Assembly (NCBI GenBank): GCA_964622625.1 | Contig: CAZUUQ010000003.1 | Coordinates: forward strand, 1-64,000 | Source of the DNA: CAZCWM01 sp964622625 | GTDB lineage: Bacteria; Planctomycetota; Phycisphaerae; Phycisphaerales; Phycisphaeraceae | Length of the DNA stretch: 64,000 nt | Direction of reading: 5' to 3' | In this document: positions 33,003 through 42,768 of the stretch, in pieces | Layout of the letters: each line of letters starts with the position of its first letter | Position numbering within the stretch: position 1 is the first letter of the stretch | The notes under the pieces: generated by a model | The model's database searches: none | What the model was told of the DNA's origin: nothing | Seen by the model: the letters and a program-made list of their open reading frames with translations, nothing else | Translations under genes and position numbers: made by a program

Positions 33003-33800
33003 ATGTCCATGATCGCCATTCTCGCCGCTGTGCCGGTGCCACCATCGATACCCACGCTGGCGCAGCGCGGCGACTGGGTGGAGTTGGTCATCTACGCCAT
33101 CGGCACAGTGATCGTGGTCGGAGGCTGGATCGCCAACCAGTTGCGGCAGATGCGGGAAGAGCAGCAGCGTCGCCGCAAAATCGCCGGCTTGGAGGCCGGC
33201 AGGCAAGCGGGGCGTTCGGACATACCCGATAAATCCGGCGTGCAGCCGATGCCCACGCAGGACGAACTGGCCCGCCGCCGTCGCCAGCAGCTTGCCGAAC
33301 TGGCTCGCCGCCGTGGTGAAGGCGACGAGGCTGCGCCGCGCGAACCAGCCGGCCTCAGCCCCCACGAAGCCTCACAGCGCCAACGCGCCCGTGAAGCTTA
33401 CGAACGCCGTGCCGAAACCCTGCGCCGCCAGCGCGCCGAGGCCGAACGCCAGGCTGAACGCGACTCGGAAGGCGCAACCCGCCAGCAGCGAGACTTGCGG
33501 CAGCGTCGCGAACGGGCGCAGCAGACGCAGCGGCAGCGCGACTTGCAGCGGCGGATGCAGGACCGCACCCGCATCAGCCCCCCACCGCCCGCTGCCCCGC
33601 CCATACCCACCGCGCCGACCCCCGTGCTGAAGCGGGTGGCCGCAACAGCGCCCACCCCTGCCGCGCCTGCTCGCGCCGCCGCATTCGCCGCCGCCATCGG
33701 GCCGCTGAACGTCAACGCCCTGCGCCGCGCCATCATCCTCAAGGAAGTCCTCGACCGCCCCGTCGCACTCCGCGAGCCCATCGACATGGCACGGTATTAG
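33003..33800 (+). CDS. Membrane-anchored coiled-coil protein, function unknown
   Basis: 265 aa from ATG 33003 (GGAG nine bases upstream). One membrane helix near residues 28-46 (LVIYAIGTVIVVGGWIANQL), then a long Arg/Glu/Gln-rich coiled coil (about residues 48-200) and a Pro/Ala-rich linker. The C-terminal 25 residues are distinct: NALRRAIILKEVLDRPVALR, a hydrophobic helix ending with ALREP. Endings of this form occur in small proteins of other planctomycetes and may be a docking motif. I do not recognise the protein. It is separated from the NPCBM-like gene by 32 bp on the opposite strand. Confidence 0.7.
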   Translation: MSMIAILAAVPVPPSIPTLAQRGDWVELVIYAIGTVIVVGGWIANQLRQMREEQQRRRKIAGLEAGRQAGRSDIPDKSGVQPMPTQDELARRRRQQLAELARRRGEGDEAAPREPAGLSPHEASQRQRAREAYERRAETLRRQRAEAERQAERDSEGATRQQRDLRQRRERAQQTQRQRDLQRRMQDRTRISPPPPAAPPIPTAPTPVLKRVAATAPTPAAPARAAAFAAAIGPLNVNALRRAIILKEVLDRPVALREPIDMARY

Positions 33801-33832
33801 CCGCCTGGCGGTGAATGAACCGAACATGGCTT

Positions 33833-35068
33833 TCAGGGCGCGACCAGCACCCGTGCCTCGCTCAGACGCACGCGGTCCAGCACCGGGCCATGCTGCGCCT
33901 CCTCCAGACGTATCCGCAGCGCCCCGGCTTGCACTGACACGTTCAGCGACGTTCGCAACTGGTCGGCGTCAAGCCTCATCGCTGCAAGCACCGCTTCATC
34001 ATGCTCGAACATCACGTCCACGCTCCCCCACCACCGCTGTGGATGATCGGTTGGCAGATCCAGCTCCACCATCGCCGTCAGCCGCGCCGCGCCCGGCGGA
34101 AGGTCAAAACGCACCGTCGTCGGCCCATGCAGATACAGCGCCTCCTCCTGATCGTCGTAACCGTCTTCGCCACTGCGCGTCGCCGGCCACGGCACCCCGA
34201 AGACGACGGCCGGCTGCTCGACCGTCATCGGCAGATCCAATAGGCTCACCAGCGTGCCGGCTCGCCCGCGGACAGCCACCGCTGCCAACGCCGACACCGG
34301 CAACGCCACCCCCCGCCCATCAGTCAACACCACACCCAGCGTCGCGCCGGTCAAGGACAATGCGCTGCCCGTGACCCGCGACCCGTCGCGCAGCAGCAGG
34401 TGATGCCCGCCGTCACCGGATAACGCAACATCGGCAGCGGCAGCGGCGGCGAAGCGCACCGCCGCAATGCGCTCAAGTGGAATCGACAGCAAAGACCCCG
34501 CGGCAATCTCCAGTTCAAGGTGCTCGTCTCCGATCGCGACGACGAATCCTTCGAGGCGATCGCCATTTAGCATCGTTACCGCATCATGGACTGTCAGCCC
34601 GGTCACGTCGGCTGCAACAGGCTCGGTTGGCTGCACTTGATCGCCGCCGTCAAAACGCAACGCGGTCAGTTGCGCCAACGTCGCGGTCAGCGGTCCGAGT
34701 CGCGGATGCTCAATCACGAGTCGCCCCCGCTCATCGACACCGATGTACCGCCCCTGATAGCGCTGCCCGTCCACAAGCACCAGCTCACCAGCCCGTCCCG
34801 CTGCCGTGGCGTGTGCGGCCGGGGTCGTCGGGACCACTGCATCGCCAGGCGTGAATCGCACCTCGACCAGCTCATCCAGTCGCATCTGTCGCAGCACGCG
34901 GTCGTCATCGAAATAGCGGACAACGCCGTCGTCCACGTCCTGCAGCGTCACCGACTCACCGTGCAGATCAGGCCCCAGCAGTGTCGCCGGCGCGGCCGCG
35001 TAAATCGACGCGCTCAGCGAAAGCGATGCGATACACGTACCCACGACCATGCGGCTGCACAGGCTCAT
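33833..35068 (-). CDS. Exported protein with NPCBM-like C-terminal domain
   Basis: 411 aa from ATG 35068, whose ATG overlaps the upstream stop as ATGA. Signal peptide: MSLCSRMVVGTCIASLSLSA and a cleavage near SIYAAAPA. The middle has repeated small beta units (LVLVDGQRYQGRYIGVDERG and LNGDRLEGFVVAIGDEHLEL) that look like a repeated motif around a GDR/GQR turn. The last ~130 residues (VRFDLPPGAARLTAMVELDL, SVDVMFEHDEAVLAAM) resemble an NPCBM/NEW2 carbohydrate-binding domain. Probably a periplasmic or surface protein binding glycans. It ends the seven-gene cluster headed by the DUF58 gene. Confidence 0.7.
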   Translation of the reverse strand: MSLCSRMVVGTCIASLSLSASIYAAAPATLLGPDLHGESVTLQDVDDGVVRYFDDDRVLRQMRLDELVEVRFTPGDAVVPTTPAAHATAAGRAGELVLVDGQRYQGRYIGVDERGRLVIEHPRLGPLTATLAQLTALRFDGGDQVQPTEPVAADVTGLTVHDAVTMLNGDRLEGFVVAIGDEHLELEIAAGSLLSIPLERIAAVRFAAAAAADVALSGDGGHHLLLRDGSRVTGSALSLTGATLGVVLTDGRGVALPVSALAAVAVRGRAGTLVSLLDLPMTVEQPAVVFGVPWPATRSGEDGYDDQEEALYLHGPTTVRFDLPPGAARLTAMVELDLPTDHPQRWWGSVDVMFEHDEAVLAAMRLDADQLRTSLNVSVQAGALRIRLEEAQHGPVLDRVRLSEARVLVAP

Positions 35069-36081
35069 CGCTGAAAGATCGGCAGATAACGGTTGGGCAC
35101 CTGCAGCACCAGCAGCGACATGGCCGTGGCGTATGACGAGCCGTGGTTCGACGTCCACGACCCGTCGGGACGCTGGGCGCGGACAAGGTTGTCGCGCACG
35201 GCCGGGAACCAGTCGCGCCACCAGTCGCCGCCGGCCAGAAACATCGCCTGGGCCGCATAGTAGTGCCCGTAGTGAAAGTGTCCGAACGGTTCGTCAGGGT
35301 CACTGCCGCGGAATGGCTGAAGATACGCCAGCCCGTGAAAGACGGCCGGGTCGTCGTACACGCCCGCGTAGTACAGGCTGGCCACGCCCGCGGCCGAACG
35401 CGGAAACGCCGACGCCCCCGGACGCAGCATGTAGCGGAACCCCCCGTCCTCGGGATTCTGACACAGCCGAACGTACACAATGGCGCGGTCCATCGTCTCG
35501 GCCGGTACGACGATGCCCGCGTTCCGCGCCGCCCGCAACGCCATCACCTGGCAGATCGTCACCGAAATGTCCGCATCATACGGGGCCGGCTGATAGCGCC
35601 AGCCGCCCTCGTGGTTCTGCGTGTGTACGATCAGCCGTACCGCCTTGATCAACGCATCGCGCAGCCGCGGATCATCGCTGTGCCCGTACACCTCCGCCAG
35701 CATCAGTGTGGCAAAGCCGTGACCATACATCGGCCCATGCGAAGTCTCGGCCGCGATCAGCCCCGTGGGCGTCGAGCTGTCGAGCACGAAGTCCACACCA
35801 CGGCGGACAACGTCGGCATACGGCCCGCGATCGGGCAGGTTGCCGTCGGCCATAAATGCCATACACGACAGCGATGCTACCGCCACGTTGCGCCCATACG
35901 CCGAGCCGGTGAAATGTCCGTCGGCCGCCTGCATCTGCGCCAGGTGCGCCAGCCCACGCTCCACTGCCTGCCGCGATGCCGGCGTAATCTCCGCGAAATC
36001 CACCGGTTGCGCTGCCAACGGCGACGTCACGAACATGACGCCCAACAGCGGGCCGATCATTCGGCTTCCGCATGGCATCAT
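35065..36081 (-). CDS. Exported squalene-cyclase/prenyltransferase alpha-alpha repeat protein
   Basis: 338 aa. N-terminal hydrophobic stretch GPLLGVMFVTSPLAAQ is a signal peptide with an A-x-A site near residue 24. The mature protein shows several alpha/alpha barrel repeats: HLAQMQAADGHFTGSAYGRN, TQNHEGGWRYQPAPYDADIS, and LCQNPEDGGFRYMLRP, each with the QxxDGGW-type turn. Its length fits an exported repeat protein and lacks the catalytic DxDD motif of squalene cyclases, so it is probably a binding or structural protein. It sits inside a minus-strand cluster with ATGA overlaps on both sides (36078-36081 and 35065-35068). Common in planctomycete cluster context. Confidence 0.83.
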   Translation of the reverse strand: MMPCGSRMIGPLLGVMFVTSPLAAQPVDFAEITPASRQAVERGLAHLAQMQAADGHFTGSAYGRNVAVASLSCMAFMADGNLPDRGPYADVVRRGVDFVLDSSTPTGLIAAETSHGPMYGHGFATLMLAEVYGHSDDPRLRDALIKAVRLIVHTQNHEGGWRYQPAPYDADISVTICQVMALRAARNAGIVVPAETMDRAIVYVRLCQNPEDGGFRYMLRPGASAFPRSAAGVASLYYAGVYDDPAVFHGLAYLQPFRGSDPDEPFGHFHYGHYYAAQAMFLAGGDWWRDWFPAVRDNLVRAQRPDGSWTSNHGSSYATAMSLLVLQVPNRYLPIFQR

Positions 36082-36863
36082 CGCACAGGCTCCGCATCAT
36101 CCTCCAGCGGCTGCGCCAGTCGCTGGTAGTACGCTTCGGTCAGCGGCTGATAGACAGCACTGAATGGATCGCTGCTGCCCTGCGACAGTTCGCCGCGAAT
36201 CTGCGCCGGCAGGTGACCCCACGCCCGGCCCGATGCATCCGTCTGCTCCAGCGCACCGGCCAACCCCGCCGTCGCCACCGAGCCGGGCGACGCCTCACCA
36301 TGATGGGCTTCACTGCCCGCCGTCACGGCAGTTGCGGCTCCGGCCGATGGTGAGACATTCTGACGCGAGCCGGTATCCGCCTGCCCCGGCTGCCCCGCCC
36401 CGGCACCGCCCGAGCGATCACGCTGCGGCCGCGGTCGATTGAGCTGCGCGATCAAGGCGTCGAGGCTGTCGATCGCCTCCCGCTGCAACCGCTGCGTCGC
36501 CAGGTCGGCCGGCAAAGAGGCATCCCGCTCCAGTCGCGCCGCGGCGTCGGTCATCCTCGTCACAGCCCGCTGCATCAGATCCATCGGCCCCGGCTCGCCG
36601 GCGAGCATGCTTCCGGCCGCATCGTCGGGCGATGCCGACTGCGTTGGCTTGTCGATGCCCAGCAGTTCGTCGAGGCTCGCCCCCGCCGGACCGGAAGCAC
36701 CATCCGCGCCCACCGCAGCAATCCAAACGGACGCCAGAAGCACGGTCACTCCACAAAGAGTCGCGGCCGTCAGGGAACGGTTTCCGCGTTCCCGCTGCCC
36801 CATCCCCCGATGTACCGCTCGCTCACGCTCGCGGCTCGCTGTGTGCGTTCGCACAATCTTCAT
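36078..36863 (-). CDS. Exported low-complexity protein of the VWA cluster
   Basis: 261 aa. ATG 36863 has AGGAG eight bases upstream and is used; ATG 36803 is possible. A signal peptide core LTAATLCGVTVLLASVWIAA runs to about residue 50. After a Ser/Ala/Gly-rich stretch there is DEL-LGID near the N-terminus and MDLMQRAVTRMTDAAARLER, then QRLQREAIDSLDALIAQLNR, a helical segment seen in planctomycete cluster proteins. A C-terminal YQPLTEAYYQRLAQPLED follows. Function unknown; position between the DUF4175-like gene and the repeat protein suggests a shared complex. Confidence 0.7.
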   Translation of the reverse strand: MKIVRTHTASRERERAVHRGMGQRERGNRSLTAATLCGVTVLLASVWIAAVGADGASGPAGASLDELLGIDKPTQSASPDDAAGSMLAGEPGPMDLMQRAVTRMTDAAARLERDASLPADLATQRLQREAIDSLDALIAQLNRPRPQRDRSGGAGAGQPGQADTGSRQNVSPSAGAATAVTAGSEAHHGEASPGSVATAGLAGALEQTDASGRAWGHLPAQIRGELSQGSSDPFSAVYQPLTEAYYQRLAQPLEDDAEPVR

Positions 36864-36898
36864 TGATGCCGCTCCTGTGCGGGCGCTGCCGTGGACTG

Positions 36899-39800
36899 CT
36901 AATGGGCCGTCAGACGCTCAGCCAGATCCTGGCCGAGTTCCGCCACCTGCGCCTGCCGCCTCGCTGCCGCCGCCCGATCGGCACGCGCATCCTTCGCCTC
37001 ATCGTAGACCTGCTGCTGCATGTACCGCAATAACCGCAGTTCCGCCACGAGTCGGGCCGGATCCTGCTGTCCGCCCGCACCACCATCCCCGCCACCGGCA
37101 CCGCCCGAATCCTCGCCAGCCAGTGGACGCTGGTACGGCTGATCAGCCGCGATGCGTAAAGCCTCGGCCATGGCGCTAAGTGTCACAGCGATCCCCTGCT
37201 GACGCGGCGGCAGGCCCGCATCCGCGTCCCCGGCGCGCAGCAGAGACGCGGCATGGGCGGCATCACCATCCACCTGCGCGTGCAGATGCTCGAACAGCGA
37301 TGCGCCCTCGACTTGTCTTCGCAGCTCGCCAGCCGCATCGCGCACGTCCATCTGCCGCCGTGATAACTCCAGCATCGCCCTCCGCTGAGCCCGCGTCAGT
37401 CCCGCGTCGCCCACCTGTATAACCACCGCGGCCGTGTCGGCCGTCACCGTCTGCTGCTGCGCGGCCAGGCCGGCATAGCGATCCGCCAGCTCGCGCCGCT
37501 GACTTTGGGCCGACTGCTCCCCCGCCTGCTCAAGCTGCTGCTCCAGCCACGCCAGGGCCGCCTCAAGCGACCCCAGCGCCGCCGCCTGATTCCCTTCCGC
37601 CGGCTCGCGCTCAGCCGCACGCAGGGCCGTCAGCGCCAAGCCCTGTGCCGCAGCCGCACCGTCCAGATACTGTGCCGCCGGCTGCATTTCCATATCGACG
37701 GTCGCCTGCTGTCCCACCGCCAGCGTGTTGCGCCGCAGCGTCTCCAGCGGCGGAGCCAGCGGCGGCAACTGCGCCGCGGCACGCAACCTCTCCAAGCCTG
37801 CCCGCTGCTGCTGCACGAGCTGCTCGATGGCCTGACGCAGATCGTCGAGCATGCGGACGAGAATCTCCTGTCGCCGCTGCGGCTGACGAGCCAGAGCCTC
37901 GAGCATCCGTGCCAGCGTCCGCGCTGCCGCCTGCTGATCCCCAGCCGCGCCGGCGAGGCGGTTTTCATGCATCTGCCCCGCCGCCGCCTTCATGCGCATC
38001 GTCAATCCCTCGCGCCGGGCCATCGCCGCCGCCTCCGCCAGCGATGCCGCCGCGGCCTGATCATCCGGCGACGCGCTCTGTCGCGCCAGCGCCTCGGCCG
38101 CAGCATGCAGGCGATCCGCCAAACGCTCAGCCTCGCGTGCCGCGTCGGCCTGACGCTGTGCCAGTTGCCGCAGTTGCTCCAGTGCTTGCGGATCCTCCTG
38201 CGCCAGTTGCGCGACCTCCAGCCCCAGCGTCCGGCCTGTCAGCGCAGCGGCCTGCTCAGCAAGCTGCTCCTGCGTGCGGCGAAGGGCCGTCAATTCACTC
38301 TGCAGTGCCAACACGTCGCGCCCCTGATCCAGCCAGGCCGCCAGTTCGCCGAGTTTGGCCGCCGCCTGTTCGCGGGCGTCGCGACGCTGCGATGCCGTGC
38401 CCGCCTCGGCCCCCTGCCGCGCCGCGTCACCGGCCGCGTCCAGCAGCACACCCGTCTGTTCGATCACACCCTCCAGCAGAGCATCGTCCAGGCGATTGCG
38501 GGCAAGCTCGCCGCCCAGGTCGGCCGCGACCTGCCGCTGATGCTGCACCTGGCTTACCAGCCCCCACTGCGCGTCCACATCGGCGTCTGTTTCACCCTCG
38601 ATCAATTCGCGCTGCCGCTGCTCAAGCTGCTGCACCGCCCGCCGTATCGTCGCGAGCTGCCGCCGCAGCCGTCCCGCCAGGGCCGCCGGCTCGATGATCT
38701 TCAGCACCACCGGCGACGACCGTGCAGCCGCATGCGTTTGACCATCCAGCGCGAAGTTGTCACGCGCCTCGCCGAGGAGCACCACCTGATCACCCGGCCG
38801 CAGCGACCAGCCGGCCAGGTCCAGATCATGTCCCAGCCGCGCCTCCGCCTGCGCAAGCTCCTGCTGCGCCAGCACCGTCGGTTCGCGTTCGCCTTCCGAC
38901 CCGCGGGGGCGCAATGCCAGCAGCGATACTTCCCGCAGCGCCACGTCATCGCGGGCCGCCGCCTCGACGCTCACCATCGCCGTCGCCAGTACCGTCAGGT
39001 TCTGACCAGCGGGCGACTCGAGCACCACCGTCGGCAACCGATCTTCATGGGCCGTGAGACGGAACAGACTTTCGGTCTGCTCGCTCAGACCCAGCTCGTC
39101 ACGCAGATGCACTGCCGTCGCCACATCGCTCGTAAGCGTGAAAGCGACCGTCAGCATCGACCCCGCATGCTCGGCACGCACATCGCGCGGCAAGGCATTG
39201 TCGCGAATCAGCCCCGGCAGCACCGCCGCCCATGGATGCTGGTCAGCCTTCGACAGAGCAAGCGGTCTGGAGGCCTCCACCGTCAGTATCACGCGGGAGC
39301 CGATCAGTGCGCTGGATGGCTCCGCACTGCGCCCGTTCCAGGCGATGGTCTGCGATTCCACCATGCCGGCCGCGTACGGCGGGGGGGCGATAGCGGCCGT
39401 GAAGCGCGTCAGCCGTGGCCGGGCCGCGAGCATGATGCGGCGGTCGGGCGTCGCATCGTCGCCGGCCTCGATACGATATTCAATCTGCCATGTGGCGTCG
39501 TTCGCGCCGGTCGACGCATCCGCCGTTGCGTCATGTGGGCGCAGCATCGCTTCGTAGACAGCCGTCGCGCCCGCCGGCGTCTCGGGCGTGAGCGAGTCCT
39601 GCCGCGTCATGATCTGCCGCTGCCACGGCCCGGTTCGGCCGTCGGCGATGCGGCGGTGCCAGAGCGTCACCCTCAACCCCGGCCTCGCCCCGCGCGTCAC
39701 GCCAGCGCGCATCCGCAGCGGCGCGTCGACCGGCCAGGCCGGGCGATGCCCCAGGTCCAGCACCTGCACCCGCCGCGGCCACTGCGCATCGCCAAGCGGC

Positions 39801-40339
39801 AGCAGCCAGCGCTGCATCGCGATCACTGAGCTGCGCCCCGCCAGCACCGCCAGCGCCAGCATGACCACAAGGGTGAGCATCGCCATCCCCGCCAGCCGCA
39901 GTGTCCGCGTCGCATCAATCAGTCGCGGCATCGGCAGCGTCCGCAGCAGTGCCTCGACGCGTGCCCGCGACATCGCAGCCAGGCCCATGCCCGCAGCGCT
40001 CACTGCGGCTTCCGATCCATCGGTCAGCTCAACCGCGCTGGCCAGTTGCCCCCCCAGTCGCGGCTCAAGCTGCTCGCATCGCAGCGCCAGCGCCGCGGCC
40101 GTCGGCCGCAAGCGCGCGATCGCCTTCACCTCGCGCACCAGCCACGTGGCGGCCAACGTGACCGCCGCCAGACCGATGCCCAGACGCAGCAGGGCCGGCA
40201 GGCGCAGCACGCAATCCACCAATGCCGCCGCGAGCAGCACTGCCGCGGCCGTGATGATCGCTGTGCATGCCGTCCGCACCCACAGCAGCCGTCGGGCAAC
40301 CAGGGCCGTGCGTTCAAGCTCAGTGCGTGTCTGCTGCAT
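36899..40339 (-). CDS. Large DUF4175-like membrane protein with long coiled coil
   Basis: 1146 aa. Three membrane helices near residues 24-42, 52-68 and 150-172 (LAGMAMLTLVVMLALAVLAG) precede a periplasmic part with repeated beta sandwich-like segments (VILTVEASRPLALS, VVLESPAGQNLTVLATAMVS). From about residue 560 the sequence is Gln/Ala/Leu-rich coiled coil (LRRQLATIRRAVQQLEQRQR and similar) to the end. This fits the DUF4175 group of planctomycete proteins. It lies 38 bp upstream (by strand) of the VWA gene stop and 35 bp before the next gene. It is likely the scaffold of the cluster; function unknown. Confidence 0.8.
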   Translation of the reverse strand: MQQTRTELERTALVARRLLWVRTACTAIITAAAVLLAAALVDCVLRLPALLRLGIGLAAVTLAATWLVREVKAIARLRPTAAALALRCEQLEPRLGGQLASAVELTDGSEAAVSAAGMGLAAMSRARVEALLRTLPMPRLIDATRTLRLAGMAMLTLVVMLALAVLAGRSSVIAMQRWLLPLGDAQWPRRVQVLDLGHRPAWPVDAPLRMRAGVTRGARPGLRVTLWHRRIADGRTGPWQRQIMTRQDSLTPETPAGATAVYEAMLRPHDATADASTGANDATWQIEYRIEAGDDATPDRRIMLAARPRLTRFTAAIAPPPYAAGMVESQTIAWNGRSAEPSSALIGSRVILTVEASRPLALSKADQHPWAAVLPGLIRDNALPRDVRAEHAGSMLTVAFTLTSDVATAVHLRDELGLSEQTESLFRLTAHEDRLPTVVLESPAGQNLTVLATAMVSVEAAARDDVALREVSLLALRPRGSEGEREPTVLAQQELAQAEARLGHDLDLAGWSLRPGDQVVLLGEARDNFALDGQTHAAARSSPVVLKIIEPAALAGRLRRQLATIRRAVQQLEQRQRELIEGETDADVDAQWGLVSQVQHQRQVAADLGGELARNRLDDALLEGVIEQTGVLLDAAGDAARQGAEAGTASQRRDAREQAAAKLGELAAWLDQGRDVLALQSELTALRRTQEQLAEQAAALTGRTLGLEVAQLAQEDPQALEQLRQLAQRQADAAREAERLADRLHAAAEALARQSASPDDQAAAASLAEAAAMARREGLTMRMKAAAGQMHENRLAGAAGDQQAAARTLARMLEALARQPQRRQEILVRMLDDLRQAIEQLVQQQRAGLERLRAAAQLPPLAPPLETLRRNTLAVGQQATVDMEMQPAAQYLDGAAAAQGLALTALRAAEREPAEGNQAAALGSLEAALAWLEQQLEQAGEQSAQSQRRELADRYAGLAAQQQTVTADTAAVVIQVGDAGLTRAQRRAMLELSRRQMDVRDAAGELRRQVEGASLFEHLHAQVDGDAAHAASLLRAGDADAGLPPRQQGIAVTLSAMAEALRIAADQPYQRPLAGEDSGGAGGGDGGAGGQQDPARLVAELRLLRYMQQQVYDEAKDARADRAAAARRQAQVAELGQDLAERLTAH

Positions 40340-40377
40340 CGTGTGTTGTCACCGTGACCTGCTGGTCCTCATCCTGG

Positions 40378-42768
40378 TCACGCCAGGCGCAGCGCCTTGC
40401 GTCCTGCCCACTCGAGCGTCAGGAGGGTGAGCAGCAGCGCCAATGTGGCCGGCCGATCCCACAGCGGGCGGCGCACGTCTGCCGCGTGCCGCTGCGCGCG
40501 CCGCGGCACACTGGCCACTAGTCTCGTTAGTGCGTCATCCGCATCGGCAGCAACCACGGCCCCGCCCGTCGCCTCCGCCAGTCGCCGCAGCAGATCGTGG
40601 TCAGGCCGCGGATCGCGCAGTTCGTCGCCGGCCGCGATCACACTCACACGCTGACTCAGCGGCAGGCCCGCCAGCACCGGCTCAGCCACGTGAAGCAGCA
40701 CCTCACCCGCCTGCGCCGGCCGCCACAATGTCTGCCACTGCATCTCCGCTGTACTCTCGCCGACATCCACTCCTTGCGGGAGCGGCACAAGCCTCAGTAC
40801 AAGTTGCTCTCGCGGCGTGCCCCGCAATTCATCCCCGGCACCGTCCACCACGTGCACGCTGATCCGCGGGCCAAGCGTCTGGGCCAGCAACGGGTCGCGC
40901 ACGCGCAGCCGCAGCGGCATGGTCTGCCCGACGCCCAGACGCCGATGCGCCACCTCCAACACTGCCGGCGCCCGCGAGCCATGCTGCATGCCGTGGTGCG
41001 CCAGCACCTGAAGAAGTTGCGTGTACACCCGCTCATCAAAGAGCCCGCCTGCACCGTAACGCCATCGCCACAGGTCATCCGTCGCCAGATACATCACCAG
41101 CCCCGAGCCATATCGCATCTGCGTAAGGAGCGGCACGTCGCGGTCGGCCACCGCCTCGGCCAGTACATCCACGGCGGGCTTGTGCGGCCCGATATCCTGA
41201 ACGTAGTGCAGTGGCGGCAAATCCTGCATCGCCAAAGTTCGCGCCAAGGCGGCTGCTTCATAACCTGGAGCATCGGGCTCCAGATGCAGCAGACCCAGGC
41301 GGTCAGCCGTCGGCGTCGTCCGCAGCGATGCCGTGCCGCCCGCGCCAGTCAGAGCCGTCACCTCGCCCGGCCGGCTCATCGGCAGCAGGTCTTCCATCGC
41401 GGTATCGGCATAGCTCACCGGCGTGAACCTCGGTCCGGCCACCATCAGCAGTCCCAGGCCTCGCACCGCAACCTGATCGCGTATCAGCCGCATTTGCGCC
41501 GGCGAAAAGTATGTGGCCGCCACATCGCCTATCACCAGCACGTCGAAGTCCGCCAGTTCCCGGGCATCGGCGGGGAAGCGTGCCAGGGCCCGCGTGCCTT
41601 CCTGTACGAACCCGCTCTCGGCCGAGGCCAGCAGCACCGCCGCCTCCATGCCGGCCGTGCGCACCAGCAGATTTTTCAGGTAGCGATACGCCCATCGCGG
41701 CTGGCCATCGACATAAAGCACCCGCAGCGGCCGATCGACCAGTTCGATCGCCACTTCCGCCTGCTTGTTCTCAAAGTCCCATGCCGCCGATGCCTCCGTC
41801 AGCGCCTCCACGTGCAGCTCGACGCGCCATGTCACCGGCCCGGCCGCCTCGCCGCGACCTTCCAGTCGATGCGGCCCATCAAGCTGCTCCGGCTGATCGA
41901 CCTGGATGCTGCGCTCAGCGAGCACGCGGCCCGTGGCGTCATCAAGCAGACGCAGCGTCATATGCGGAAGGCCTTCACTCCATCCGGCCCCGGGACTCGG
42001 CGCCAGCCACACCATCACCGGCACCCGGTCGGTCAGGAACGCCTGCGTCGGCGCTTCAACCCGCGCGATGCCCACGTCGAGGGGCGACTCAGCCTGGCCC
42101 AGCGCCAGGGCGAACACGCCCACACCCCGCTGCTCCAGGCGGCGAAGCAGCTGCACATCCACGCCGTGCGGGCTCGCGCCATCGGACAGCAGGAGTACGC
42201 CGGCGACCGGCACATCGCCATCATCATCGAGGATGCGTTGCAGCGCCCGATCGATCCGCGTTGCCGCTCCCACGGCGGGCGGCGGATCGGCCAGCGTCTC
42301 GACCGCCAGCGGCATCGCGTGCTCGTTGAATGCAAATACACGCAGCCGGCGGTCGTCGGCAAAGGGCGAACCCGTCAGCGTCGGCAACGCCGCGGCCAGA
42401 AGCTGGCGCACGTGCTGCTCTCGCGTCAGGCGCGCGGCAGCAGCACTGGCATCCGCCACCAGCGGCCCATCTGCCGTCCGCATCGAAGCGGAGCTGTCCA
42501 GCAGCACATACAACCGGTCTGGCTCGACGCGCTCGCGCATCTCCACCCGCTGCGGCCCGGCCAACGCCGCCACCAGCAGCAGCAGCGTCAGCACGCGCAG
42601 ACCCGCGAGCGGCCCCCGCACCCAGCGCGGCCCAAGACGGTGACGGTAACTCCACGCCGCCAGCGCGACGGCCGCCAACAGCAGCAGTCCCCACAGCCAC
42701 GTCGGCAACGGAGTCTGCCAGTCGAAACGCACGGGCGCGGAACTGACCATAACCTCGCCGGTGTTCAT
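40378..42768 (-). CDS. Membrane VWA-domain protein with amidotransferase-like region
   Basis: 796 aa. Two membrane helices near 22-40 and 57-73, then a von Willebrand A domain starting LYVLLDSSASMRTADGPL, whose DSSAS is a full metal-ion-dependent adhesion site. VPVAGVLLLSDGASPHGVDV follows. A later region (VLYVDGQPRWAYRYLKNLLV, DFDVLVIGDVAATYFSPAQM, GLLMVAGPRFTPVSYADTAM) resembles the type-1 glutamine-amidotransferase-like fold described for planctomycete VWA proteins but shows no catalytic Cys-His-Glu set. A final helix (LALLLTLLTLEWAGRKAL) ends the protein. Start overlaps the BatA-like stop in ATGA (42765-42768). Confidence 0.82.
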   Translation of the reverse strand: MNTGEVMVSSAPVRFDWQTPLPTWLWGLLLLAAVALAAWSYRHRLGPRWVRGPLAGLRVLTLLLLVAALAGPQRVEMRERVEPDRLYVLLDSSASMRTADGPLVADASAAAARLTREQHVRQLLAAALPTLTGSPFADDRRLRVFAFNEHAMPLAVETLADPPPAVGAATRIDRALQRILDDDGDVPVAGVLLLSDGASPHGVDVQLLRRLEQRGVGVFALALGQAESPLDVGIARVEAPTQAFLTDRVPVMVWLAPSPGAGWSEGLPHMTLRLLDDATGRVLAERSIQVDQPEQLDGPHRLEGRGEAAGPVTWRVELHVEALTEASAAWDFENKQAEVAIELVDRPLRVLYVDGQPRWAYRYLKNLLVRTAGMEAAVLLASAESGFVQEGTRALARFPADARELADFDVLVIGDVAATYFSPAQMRLIRDQVAVRGLGLLMVAGPRFTPVSYADTAMEDLLPMSRPGEVTALTGAGGTASLRTTPTADRLGLLHLEPDAPGYEAAALARTLAMQDLPPLHYVQDIGPHKPAVDVLAEAVADRDVPLLTQMRYGSGLVMYLATDDLWRWRYGAGGLFDERVYTQLLQVLAHHGMQHGSRAPAVLEVAHRRLGVGQTMPLRLRVRDPLLAQTLGPRISVHVVDGAGDELRGTPREQLVLRLVPLPQGVDVGESTAEMQWQTLWRPAQAGEVLLHVAEPVLAGLPLSQRVSVIAAGDELRDPRPDHDLLRRLAEATGGAVVAADADDALTRLVASVPRRAQRHAADVRRPLWDRPATLALLLTLLTLEWAGRKALRLA

